Shown: piece after piece, positions 1-6,556 of the stretch
How the letters are laid out: each line of letters opens with the position of its first letter
How positions within the stretch are numbered: the stretch's first letter is position 1
Assembly: GCA_001017865.1 (NCBI GenBank)
Contig: LATQ01000001.1
Coordinates: forward strand, 2,290,154 to 2,296,811
DNA: 6,658 nucleotides
Reading direction: 5' to 3'
DNA from: Rhodococcus sp. IITR03
GTDB taxonomy: Bacteria; Actinomycetota; Actinomycetes; Mycobacteriales; Mycobacteriaceae
Translations under genes and position numbers: made by a program
The notes under the pieces: generated by a model
Told to the model about the DNA's origin: nothing
Seen by the model: the letters and a program-made list of their open reading frames with translations, nothing else
Database searches by the model: none

Positions 1-456
1 CTCGGCAGCTGGCTCCGGCGGCGCTAACGTGTCGATGATGGGCGCGGTCGCCGACGCGGCCCGCGCGCGGCGGGGGGCGCACACGATCGGGGTCATTCCC
101 AAGGCGCTCGTGCACCGCGAGGTCGCGGACGTCGACGCCGACGAGCTGATCGTCACCGAGACGATGCGCGAGCGCAAACGCATCATGGAGGACCGCGCCG
201 ACGCTTCCTGACCCTGCCCGGCGGCATCGGAACCCTCGAGGAACTGTTCGAGACGTGGACTGCGGGGTATCTCGGTATGCATGACAAGCCGGTGGTCCTG
301 CTCGATCCCACGGGGCACTTCGACGGCCTGCTCGGCTGGCTCGGGTCGATGGTCGACACCGGTTTCGTCGCGCAACGCGCACTCGACGGTCTCGCGGTCA
401 CCACCGACCTCGCCGATGCGCTCGACCGGTGCGCTGCGCCGTACGCGGCGGTCTGA
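1..456 (+). CDS. LOG-family (TIGR00730) cytokinin riboside 5'-monophosphate phosphoribohydrolase, 5'-truncated and frameshifted
   Basis: Homologues hydrolyse nucleoside 5'-monophosphates of the cytokinin type to free base and ribose 5-phosphate in the cytosol; the M. tuberculosis counterpart, Rv1205, is a reported cytokinin producer and proteasome substrate. The family signatures are visible: [15 protein letters not shown] (nt 17-61, the glycine-rich nucleotide loop), [13 protein letters not shown] before the shift, and [14 protein letters not shown] after it (from nt 217), which is the PGGxGTxxE catalytic motif. The first part reads in the frame of nt 29 and stops at 209. The rest reads in the frame of nt 205 and stops at TGA 454-456. 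One C is probably missing near 203-205, where the family has ADAF and the sequence gives ADAS-stop. The beginning lies outside the window, and residues before GGANV match the family poorly, so a further indel near nt 12-16 is possible. What I see is the split frame; that the gene is really whole is inference. Confidence 0.85.
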
Positions 457-478
457 GGTGTTCCACTTCGCCGCGCGC

Positions 479-489
479 TTATCTACTCT
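479..489 (+). promoter_or_regulatory. weak candidate -10 region in the LOG-fadD6 gap
   Basis: The 111-base gap between the LOG stop and the fadD6 start contains an AT-richer patch, TTATCTACTCT. TACTCT (484-489) fits the actinobacterial TANNNT -10 pattern. TTCCAC (461-466) lies 17 bases upstream but shares only the leading TT with the -35 consensus. If used, it would give fadD6 a leader of about 70 bases. This is pattern-matching only. Confidence 0.25.
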
Positions 490-554
490 TCGGTAAGTTC
501 GGGGGAACGCCATGGGTGTCGCCCGAGCGAGCCCGCCCGTCCCCGACGTCGCGT

Positions 555-560
555 GAGGAA
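555..560 (+). promoter_or_regulatory. ribosome binding site deciding the fadD6 start
   Basis: GAGGAA lies seven bases upstream of GTG 568. This favours GTG 568 over the longer frame-compatible GTG 553 and over ATG 561. ATG 561 is in the frame of the gene body, but the peptide it would give before the first frameshift does not look like FadD6. Confidence 0.7.
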
Positions 561-567
561 ATGTGTC

Positions 568-2374
568 GTGACCACTCGATCCGATCGAGACAATGCCCCC
601 GTCGTGTCCCTGCCCGGACTCGTCTCGAAACTGCCCCGGATGGCCCCCGATCTCCCCATCGTGTTGCGCGGAGCAGTCGGGATGACCCGGAAGCCGACCG
701 CCCGCGAGACGATCGGTCGGTCTTCCAGAAGCTCGCCGAGCGTCACCCGGAGCGGCCCTTCATCCGGTTCGAGGGCGCCACCATCGGGTACGGCGAGGCC
801 AACGCTCGGGTCAACCGGTACGCAGCGGTGCTCGCCGATCGCGGTGTCGGCAAGGGCGACGTCGTCGGCATCCTCATGGGCAACCGGCCCGAGACCCTGC
901 TGGTCGCGCTGGCCGCGGTCAAGCTCGGCGCGGCCGCCGGCATGCTCAACATCAACCAGCGTGGTGAGGTGCTCGAGCACAGTCTGTCGCTGCTCGACAG
1001 CGCCGCCCTCGTGATCGGGGAGGAGTGCGAGGAGGCCGTCGACTCCCTCGGCGGCGAACCGCAGGCCCGCACCGTGCTGCGCTTCGACGAACTCGACACC
1101 GCCGCCCGCGACGCCGACGCGTCGAATCCCGCCGTCACCGAGGACCTGCGGGCGTCCGAGACGGCCTACTACATCTTCACCTCCGGCACGACAGGACTGC
1201 CGAAGGCCAGCCGCATGACGCACTTCCGGTGGCTGAAGTCGATGTCGGGCCTTGGCAGTCTCAGTGTGCGCCTGCGCCACACCGACGTCTTGTACTCCTG
1301 CCTGCCGCTCTACCACAACAACGCTCTGACGGTCGCGTTGTCCTCGGTGCTCGCTGCCGGGGCCACCTTCGGGCTCGGCCGGAAGTTCTCGGCGTCCAAC
1401 TTCTGGGACGACGCGGAGCGCAACGGCGCCACGGCCTTCATCTACATCGGTGAGATCTGCCGCTACCTGCTCAACCAGCCGCCGCGGGAGGACGACGCCG
1501 ATCACGGGATCCGCCTGGCCGTCGGCAACGGTCTGCGTGCCGAACTGTGGGACGAGTTCACCGAACGCTTCGGCATCGACCGCGTCGCGGAGTTCTACGG
1601 CGCCAGCGAATGCAACATCGCCTTCATCAACGCGCTCGACCAGAAGCGCACCGCCGGCATCTGCCCGCTGCCCTACGCCGTCGTCGACTACGACCCCGAT
1701 TCCGGCAGGCGCGCCGCGGTGACGACGGCCGTCTGAAGAAGGTCGGCAAGGGCGAGGTCGGACTGCTCCTCGCGAAGGTCACCTCCCGCGCGCCCTTCGA
1801 CGGATACACCGATCCCGAGGCCACCGAGAAGAAGCTGCTGCGCGACGCGTTCTCCGACGGCGACGTCTGGTTCGACACCGGCGATCTCGTCCGCGACCAG
1901 GGCTGGATGCACGTCGCGTTCGTCGACCGGCTCGGCGACACCTTCCGGTGGAAGGGCGAGAACGTCGCGACCACGCAGGTCGAGGCCGCGGTGTCGTCGC
2001 ACGAGACGGTCGCCGAGGTCGTCGTCTACGGCGTCGAGGTCGACGGGGCCGACGGCCGCGCCGGGATGGCCGCGATCACCCTGAAGGAGGGCGCCGAGCT
2101 CGACGGAGCGGCGCTCGCGAAGTCGCTGCACGACGCGTTGCCGGACTACGCGGTCCCGCTCTTCGTCCGCATCGTCGACGAGCTCGAGTACACGACGACC
2201 TTCAAGAGCCGGAAGGTCGATCTGCGCAAGCAGGGCTACTCCGAGACCGGTGAGGACGAGGTGTACGTGCTCGCGAGTCGCAGCGAGGGCTACCGGCCGA
2301 TCTTCGACGGCTTCGTCGACGGCATCGCGCGGGAGAATTGCCCGCTCGCTGAGCATGTCAGGATGGGATCATGA
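568..2374 (+). CDS. fadD6: Long-chain/very-long-chain fatty acyl-CoA synthetase, FATP-like (FadD6), with two apparent frameshifts
   Basis: It activates fatty acids to acyl-CoA through an acyl-adenylate and probably aids their uptake at the membrane. The ATP-binding P-loop [14 protein letters not shown] is near residue 200, YGASE near 343 and the WFDTGDL motif near 436. The FATP/VLACS signature [18 protein letters not shown] is near 453-470, and the C-terminal TTTFKSRK carries the conserved lysine region. The N-terminus ([20 protein letters not shown]) reads from GTG 568. A base is missing at about 716, where the family has IGSVFQK, and the frame of nt 717 then runs to about 1707. There a second base is missing (SG[E][11 protein letters not shown]), and the frame of nt 1709 continues to TGA 2372-2374. 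Restoring two bases gives 602 residues; M. tuberculosis FadD6 has 597. The stop overlaps the folP2 start as ATGA. Family membership is clear. FadD6 rather than another FadD is inferred from the neighbours and resemblance. Confidence 0.93.
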
Positions 2375-3290
2375 GCGGCCCCGCGACCGATGTCGACGAG
2401 CAGACCCCCGTGACCCGTCCCGGTCCGGCACCGTCCACCCTGTGCGGGCGCCCGTCGCCACCGACCGGGCGCTCGTGATGGCGATCGTCAACCGCACCCC
2501 GGACTCGTTCTACGACCGGGGAGCGACCTTCGAGGACGACGCAGCGCTCGCCGCCGTCGACCGCGCGGTGGCCGAGGGTGGCCGAGGTCGTCGACATCGG
2601 CGGGGTGAAGGCCGGGCCGGGTGAGGTCGTCGACAGCGACGAGGAGATCCGGCGCGTCGTGCCGTTCGTCGCCGCCATCCGCGAGCGGTATCCGGATGTG
2701 CTCATCAGCGTCGACACCTGGCGCAGCGAGGTCGCGCGTCGCGCCGTGGGCGAGGGCGCCGATCTGATCAACGACACGTGGGCCGGTGCCGATCCCGAGC
2801 TCGTCGCGGTCGCCGCCGAGCTCGGGGCCGGCATCGTCTGCTCCCACACCGGCGGTGCCGTCCCGCGCACCCGGCCGCACCGTGTGCGGTACACCGACAT
2901 CGTCGGGGAGGTGGTCGCGGAGGTCGTCGCCGCCGCGGACGCCGCCGCCCGCGCCGGCGTTGCGAGCGACTCGATCCTCATCGATCCGACCCACGATTTC
3001 GGAAAGAACACCCATCACGGACTCGCTCTGTTGCGGCACGTGGACGTTCTTGTAAAAACCGGGTGGCCTGTGCTTATGGCGCTGAGCAACAAGGACTTCG
3101 TGGGGGAGACTCTGGGAGTCGAACTCGCCGACCGGTTGGAGGGCACATTGGCAGCGACAGCTCTGGCCGCAGCGGCGGCGCACGGATGTTCCGGGTACAC
3201 GAGGTGGCAGCCACACGTCGGGTGGTCGACATGGTCGCGGCGATCGCGGGCACACGCCCGCCGGCGCGCACGGTGAGGGGGTTGGCATGA
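2371..3290 (+). CDS. folP2: FolP2, dihydropteroate synthase homologue with non-canonical active-site motifs; three apparent frameshifts
   Basis: This is a dihydropteroate-synthase-like TIM-barrel protein. M. tuberculosis and M. leprae FolP2 are reported to lack dihydropteroate synthase activity, that role belonging to FolP1. Motifs in order: MAIVNRTPDSFYDRG (classical proteins have NVTPDSFSDGG), VDIGGVKAGPG (classical GGESTRPG), SVDTWRSEVA, GADLINDTW, LIDPTHDFGKN, GWPVLMALSNKDFVGETLGV and FRVHEVAATRRV. ATG 2371 overlaps the fadD6 stop, with AGGATGGG just upstream. The reading frame changes three times: one base missing at about 2450 (TLCGRPVATDRAL continues), one base extra within 2577-2581 (AVAEGAEVVDIGG), and one base missing at about 3176 (AAAAGARMFRVHEV). 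Net correction gives 306 residues. It ends GTRPPARTVRGLA at TGA 3288-3290, overlapping gpgS. The true catalytic role is unknown. Confidence 0.93.
3275..3281 (+). promoter_or_regulatory. gpgS ribosome binding site
   Basis: GAGGGGG lies five bases before ATG 3287, inside the last codons of folP2. It supports the start of gpgS at the ATGA overlap and translational coupling to folP2. Confidence 0.7.
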
Positions 3291-4204
3291 GTGCACCTGT
3301 ACGCACGTGGAACGAGGCCAACAGCTGGGATCGGCCCGCCTGGGCGATCGACGAGCTGATCGCGGCCAAGGCCGGCCGCACGGTGACCGTGGTGTTGCCC
3401 GCCCTCAACGAGGAGGAGACCGTCGCGGGAGTGATCGACACGATCCACCCGCTGCTCGGCGGTCTCGTGGACGAATTGGTGGTCCTCGATTCGGGTTCCA
3501 CCGACGAAACCGCCTCCCGGGCGCGGGCGGCGGGTGCCCGCGTCATGTCCAGGGAGGAGGCGGTACCGGGCATCGAACCGGTCCCGGGCAAGGGCGAGGT
3601 GCTGTGGCGGTCGCTCGCCGCGACCTCCGGCGACCTCATCGCCTTCGTCGACTCCGATCTGATCGATCCCGATCCGGCCTTCGTGCCGAAACTGCTCGGG
3701 CCCCTGCTGCTCGGCGACGGTGTGCACCTCGTCAAGGGGTACTACCGGCGTCCCCTGCGCACCGGTGGTGGCGAGGACGCCCACGGTGGTGGCCGCGTCA
3801 CCGAGCTCGTCGCACGGCCGCTGCTCGCAGCACTGCGACCGGAGCTGACCTGTGTGCTGCAACCGCTCGGCGGTGAGTACGCGGGCACGCGGGAACTGCT
3901 CGAATCGGTTCCGTTCGCACCGGGTTACGGGGTGGAGATCGGGTTGCTGCTCGACACCTACGACCGGTTCGGTCTCCACGCGATCGCGCAGGTCAACCTC
4001 GGGGTCCGCAAGCACCGCAACCGGCCGCTGTCCGAACTCGGGGCGATGAGCCGGCAGATCGTGGGCACGATGCTCTCGCGATGCGGGATCCCCGATTCGG
4101 GGGCGCCGCTCACCCAGTTCCTGGTGGAGGGCGACGCCTTCGTCCCGTTCGACACCTCCGTCGATCTCACCGACCGGCCACCGATGGTGACGGTCACCGG
4201 CTGA
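3287..4204 (+). CDS. gpgS: Glucosyl-3-phosphoglycerate synthase (GT81)
   Basis: It transfers glucose from UDP-glucose to D-3-phosphoglycerate. This is the first step towards methylglucose lipopolysaccharide, the cytosolic polymethylated polysaccharide thought to modulate fatty acid synthesis in mycolata. The 305-residue product is unbroken. It has a GT-A fold start VVLPALNEEETV (35-46), LDSGSTDET (68-75), the conserved lysine region VPGKGEVLWRSL (99-110) and the metal/UDP-binding DSD at 122-124 within FVDSDLIDPD. Further on are LVKGYYRRP, LQPLGGEYAGTREL, GYGVEIGLL (E217) and VRKHRNRP, whose histidine (243) matches the conserved acceptor/metal-site histidine. M. tuberculosis Rv1208 is 324 residues, so this copy is slightly shorter. 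It overlaps folP2 by ATGA and is followed by a strong hairpin, so it looks like the last gene of a fadD6-folP2-gpgS unit. Confidence 0.96.
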   Translation: MSAPVRTWNEANSWDRPAWAIDELIAAKAGRTVTVVLPALNEEETVAGVIDTIHPLLGGLVDELVVLDSGSTDETASRARAAGARVMSREEAVPGIEPVPGKGEVLWRSLAATSGDLIAFVDSDLIDPDPAFVPKLLGPLLLGDGVHLVKGYYRRPLRTGGGEDAHGGGRVTELVARPLLAALRPELTCVLQPLGGEYAGTRELLESVPFAPGYGVEIGLLLDTYDRFGLHAIAQVNLGVRKHRNRPLSELGAMSRQIVGTMLSRCGIPDSGAPLTQFLVEGDAFVPFDTSVDLTDRPPMVTVTG

Positions 4205-4210
4205 ACCGGC

Positions 4211-4242
4211 CGTCCGGCACCGGCCCCGGCCGGTGTCGGACG
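4211..4242 (+). terminator. Strong GC-rich hairpin after gpgS, likely terminator or attenuator
   Basis: Arms 4211-4225 and 4228-4242 pair over 15 positions with a single G-U pair (4217-4236). Only two unpaired bases lie between the arms, so in practice the loop opens to four or more. It starts seven bases after the gpgS stop. There is no T-run after it, as is common for actinobacterial terminators. The next gene begins only 20 bases downstream, so it could instead act as a partial terminator or an mRNA 3'-end stabiliser. Confidence 0.6.
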
Positions 4243-4261
4243 CTCGTGCCAAGATCGGAGC

Positions 4262-4656
4262 ATGCTCACGGTTCTGCTGTACGTGCTCGTGATGGCGGGC
4301 GTCGCCGCCGTGCTGTTCTTCGTCGCGAGCGCCGTCTTCGGCCGGGGCGAGACGTTGGCGCCGCTGCCTCCGGGCACCACCGTCACGGTGCTGCCGGCCA
4401 CCGACGTCACCGGCACCGACATCCGCGACCTGCGGTTCCAGCAGACCGTGCGGGGTTACAAGATGAGCGAGGTCGACTGGGCGCTCGATCGTCTCGCCCG
4501 CGAGGTCGACGAGCTGCGGGTCCGTCTCGCCGACGCCGAGGCCGCGCGGCGGGAGAGTCGGTCGACGGTGCCGGGCAGGACGTCGGGGCAGAAGAGCTCG
4601 AAGAGGAGGACGTTCCGGAGAGCGCATCGTCCGAGTCGACGGGGGAGTCGCGATGA
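4262..4656 (+). CDS. Membrane-anchored DivIVA-domain protein (Rv1209-like), frameshifted near its end
   Basis: The function is not established. The N-terminus is a hydrophobic segment, residues about 3-27 (VLLYVLVMAGVAAVLFFVAS within it), compatible with one membrane helix. After a proline-rich linker comes DLRFQQTVRGYKMSEVDWAL, which resembles the DivIVA motif (F...RGY...EVD). A short coiled-coil-like heptad stretch, LAREVDELRVRLADAEAA, follows. Read directly, the frame runs on into tagA. One base is probably missing near 4553-4556 (RREESVDGAG). In the corrected frame the protein has an acidic tail (GAEELEEEDVPESASSEST) and stops at TGA 4654-4656, giving 131 residues. GGAG at 4257-4260 is only one base from the ATG, a poor ribosome-site spacing; translation may rely on a leaderless or coupled start. 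The stop overlaps tagA by ATGA. Its role in polar growth or cell-envelope organisation is a guess from the domain. Confidence 0.8.
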
Positions 4657-5274
4657 CGGCCGACGAGCAAGGACCGTGGTCGACACCGACGAGCACGCTG
4701 CCGTAACCGATGCCGACGACCGCGTGCGGTGCCCGTGGGCGGTCGACGGTCCCGGTTCGTCGCTCTACCGCGACTATCACGATTACGAGTGGGGCCGGCC
4801 ACTCCACGGCCGCGACGAGATGTTCGAGCGGCTCTCCCTCGAGGCGTTCCAGTCGGGGTTGTCGTGGCTGACGATCCTGCGCAAGCGGGAGGCCTTCCGC
4901 GCGGCATTCCAGGGCTTCGACGTCGAGGCGGTCGCCCGCTTCACGGAGGCCGACGTCGAGAGGTTGCTCACCGACCCCGGCATCGTGCGCAACCGCCGCA
5001 AGATCGAGGCGGTGATCGCCAACGCGCGGGCCGTGCTCGAACTGCCCACCGACCTCGACGAGCTGCTGTGGTCGTTCGCACCGCCGCGACGCGCGCGACG
5101 GTCGGTAACGGTCGAGGAGATTCCGGCAGTGACGCCGGAGTCCACGGCGATGGCCCGTGAGCTGAAGCGTCACGGCTTCCGGTTTGTGGGCCCTACCACC
5201 GCATATGCGCTGATGCAGGCCACCGGATGGTCGACGATCACCTCGAATCGTGCTGGGTGTCACTCGACCCGTAG
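4653..5274 (+). CDS. tagA: DNA-3-methyladenine glycosylase I (Tag), two apparent frameshifts
   Basis: It excises 3-methyladenine from alkylated DNA as the first step of base excision repair. The helix-hairpin-helix glycosylase is clear: VRCPWAVD, YRDYHDYEWGRPLHG, LSLEAFQSGLSWLTILRKRE, IVRNRRKIEAVIANARA and HGFRFVGPTTAYALMQATG. The glutamate in LEAFQSGLSW (about residue 64) and the tryptophan eight residues later correspond to E38 and W46 of E. coli Tag. Zinc ligands are the Cys of RCPW, the His of YHD, and a C-terminal HLESC (nt 5239-5253). The last two appear only if one base is restored near 5226 (ATG[G/C]MVDDHLESCW), after which the frame ends at TAG 5272-5274. ATG 4653 overlaps the upstream stop but needs another base near 4669 to join the body. 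Otherwise the start would be GTG 4676, with AAGGA too close upstream. Corrected length is 207 residues; M. tuberculosis TagA has about 204. Confidence 0.92.
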
Positions 5275-5425
5275 AACCCGGAGGAGTCTCTTACCCAGGA
5301 GTCAGCTACGCGCACGTATTCCGGATAGGGAAGAATGAGAAGGTGCGCGTCGCCGCGACCGGCGATGCAACCACACGGTAACCCACGCGCCCGGCGGTCG
5401 GGTGCAGATTTGGAGGGAGCAGAGG
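5275..5425 (+). other. Non-coding gap between tagA and the DUF3117 gene
   Basis: No convincing gene is seen in these 151 bases. The middle (about 5310-5345) is locally AT-richer than its surroundings (GTATTCCGGATAGGGAAGAA) and is the best place for a promoter, but I find no clean -35/-10 pair. A small imperfect inverted repeat, CGCCCG at 5388-5393 against CGGGTG at 5399-5404, lies before the ribosome site. The leader is long for this compact region, so it may hold regulation of the microprotein gene. Confidence 0.4.
5412..5419 (+). promoter_or_regulatory. strong ribosome binding site of the DUF3117 gene
   Basis: GGAGGGAG, six bases before ATG 5426, is the best Shine-Dalgarno match in the window. 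It selects ATG 5426 over the upstream in-frame GTG 5402 and the downstream in-frame ATG 5435. Confidence 0.8.
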
Positions 5426-5593
5426 ATGGCGGCCATGAAGCCCCGGACCGGGGACGGTCCCCTCGAAGCAACCAAAGAGGGACGAGGAATCGTCATGAGG
5501 GTTCCACTCGAGGGCGGCGGACGTCTGGTCGTCGAGCTCACGCCGGAAGAGGCTGCGGCACTCGGCGACGAACTCAAGAGTGTCACCAGCTGA
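5426..5593 (+). CDS. DUF3117 microprotein (Rv1211-like)
   Basis: This intact 55-residue protein begins MAAMKPRTGDGPLEATKEGR and ends ELTPEEAAALGDELKSVTS. From memory it is nearly identical to M. tuberculosis Rv1211 over its length, marking it as one of the most conserved small proteins of actinobacteria. The biochemical function is not settled; Rv1211 has been described in the literature as calmodulin-like, but I cannot see a classical EF-hand loop here. The layout suggests a small folded unit: a charged N-terminus, a beta-like core (IVMRVPLEGGGRLVVEL) and a short acidic helix. It has a strong ribosome site, its own leader and a hairpin after the stop, so it is probably a separate, well-expressed transcript. 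The family call is firm and the function unknown. Confidence 0.93.
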   Translation: MAAMKPRTGDGPLEATKEGRGIVMRVPLEGGGRLVVELTPEEAAALGDELKSVTS

Positions 5594-5613
5594 TCGGCCC
5601 CTCTCAGGGCACT

Positions 5614-5647
5614 CCGGGCCCCCGCGCTTCTCGGCGCGCGGGCCCGG
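5614..5647 (+). terminator. Strong GC-rich hairpin after the DUF3117 gene
   Basis: Arms 5614-5627 and 5634-5647 pair at 13 of 14 positions, with one C-C mismatch (5622/5639), around the six-base loop TTCTCG. It lies 21 bases after the DUF3117 stop and 31 bases before the rlmA-like start. No T-run follows. It probably ends the microprotein transcript, and it could also fold in the leader of the methyltransferase mRNA if transcription reads through. Confidence 0.6.
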
Positions 5648-5668
5648 TGTCGTCCTGAGAACACGATC

Positions 5669-5673
5669 GGAGG
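5669..5673 (+). promoter_or_regulatory. ribosome binding site of the rlmA-like gene
   Basis: GGAGG lies four bases before ATG 5678. The spacing is slightly short, but the match is clean and it fixes the start. Confidence 0.65.
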
Positions 5674-5677
5674 CGCG

Positions 5678-6556
5678 ATGCTCGCCGACGTGATCGGCCT
5701 TCTCGCGTGCCCTCACTGCGAGTCCGCGCTCGACCTCGACGACAACGTCGTGATGTGCGATCGCGGGCACAGCTTCGACGTCGCACGCCAGGGCTACGTG
5801 TCGCTGCTCGCCGGCGGTTCGACGCCGTTCACCGGCGACACCGCCGACATGATCGCGGCCCGTGCCGACTTCCTCGGTGCCGGGCACTACGACCCCATCC
5901 GCCGCTCGGTGGCCGACGCGTGCGTCGACACGGCCGATGCGGTGGACACACCCGCCGACGCTGCGATCCTCGAGGTCGGTGCCGGTACGGGGCAGTACCT
6001 CGCGTCCGTGCTCGACGCCCTGCCGGCAGCGCGCGGCATCGGACTCGACGTCTCCAAGCCCGCTGTGCGCCGCATCGCCCGCAGCCATCCCCGGACCGGA
6101 GCGATCCTCGCCGACGCGTGGCAACGACTGCCCGTGAAGTCGGCCTCGCTCACCCATGTGCTGTCGGTGTTCGCGCCGCGCAACGCCGCCGAGAGCCACC
6201 GCGTGCTCGCCCCCGGCGGAACGCTCGTCGTCGCGACACCCACCTCGGAGCATCTGCGCGAACTGGTCGCGCTACCCGGCATGGTGAGCGTGGACGACCG
6301 GAAGACCGAGCGGCTCTCGTCCGCCCTGTCGGGACGTTTCGAGCGGGCGGGACGGACGGATGTGCGCTTCACGGCCGCACTCCCGCGCGAGGCGCTCGGC
6401 CTCGTCGCGGGGATGGGTCCGTCGGCCCACCACGTGACCTCCGACCGGCGCGCGGAGTTGCTGGCCTCTCTGCCCGACCCGTTCGACGTGACGGTGTCGG
6501 TCACCGTCACCACGTGGCGACGGATCGGGACGGCCGACGAACCTAGCGCGCCGTGA
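5678..6556 (+). CDS. RlmA/TlrB-type 23S rRNA (guanine-N1)-methyltransferase
   Basis: It is predicted to methylate N1 of a guanine in 23S rRNA helix 35 (G745 for RlmA-I, G748 for RlmA-II/TlrB) using S-adenosylmethionine. The intact 292-residue product has an N-terminal zinc site C11-x2-C14-x12-C27-x3-H31, the same spacing as recalled for E. coli RlmA (C5, C8, C21, H25). The shared FDVARQGYVSLL and ARADFLGAGHYDPIR blocks follow. The methyltransferase core has motif I ILEVGAGTGQYL (97-108), GLDVSKPAVRRIAR (122-135), SVFAPRNAAE (163-172) and LAPGGTLVVATP (177-188). The family normally has about 270-280 residues, so this is complete. TlrB-type enzymes give tolerance to mycinosylated macrolides such as tylosin; which guanine is modified cannot be told here. 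It is not in the recalled H37Rv gene order at this place. Its 3' end overlaps the convergent glgM gene by 14 bases. Confidence 0.9.
   Translation: MLADVIGLLACPHCESALDLDDNVVMCDRGHSFDVARQGYVSLLAGGSTPFTGDTADMIAARADFLGAGHYDPIRRSVADACVDTADAVDTPADAAILEVGAGTGQYLASVLDALPAARGIGLDVSKPAVRRIARSHPRTGAILADAWQRLPVKSASLTHVLSVFAPRNAAESHRVLAPGGTLVVATPTSEHLRELVALPGMVSVDDRKTERLSSALSGRFERAGRTDVRFTAALPREALGLVAGMGPSAHHVTSDRRAELLASLPDPFDVTVSVTVTTWRRIGTADEPSAP

Noticed and set aside
429..1736. Start of fadD6 at ATG 429 or ATG 561 without a frameshift
   Set aside because: The N-terminal peptide in this frame does not resemble FadD6, whereas the frame from GTG 568 does ([13 protein letters not shown]...IVLRGAVG) and has a well-placed GAGGAA.
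700..3180. Programmed ribosomal frameshifting in fadD6 and folP2
   Set aside because: No slippery heptamer with a suitable downstream structure is evident, the sites differ in context, and several unrelated genes are affected, which argues for sequence error.
2488..3735. Minus-strand open frame of 415 codons
   Set aside because: It covers folP2 and gpgS on the opposite strand, with low-complexity Ser/Arg/Pro composition and no recognisable motif.
3074..5263. Long minus-strand open frame of 729 codons
   Set aside because: It runs antisense to folP2, gpgS, the DivIVA gene and tagA, all with clear family motifs. Its translation is rich in Arg/Gly/His/Asp, as typical for the opposite strand of high-GC genes, and shows no domain.
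5335..5658. Plus-strand open frame starting ATGAGAAGG before DUF3117
   Set aside because: It has a purine-rich sequence upstream, but it overlaps the conserved DUF3117 gene in another frame, is Arg/Gly rich and ends in the hairpin. No support as a gene.
5306..6253. Minus-strand open frame of 315 codons opposite DUF3117 and the methyltransferase
   Set aside because: It is a shadow of two well-supported plus-strand genes and crosses the intergenic hairpin; no family resemblance.
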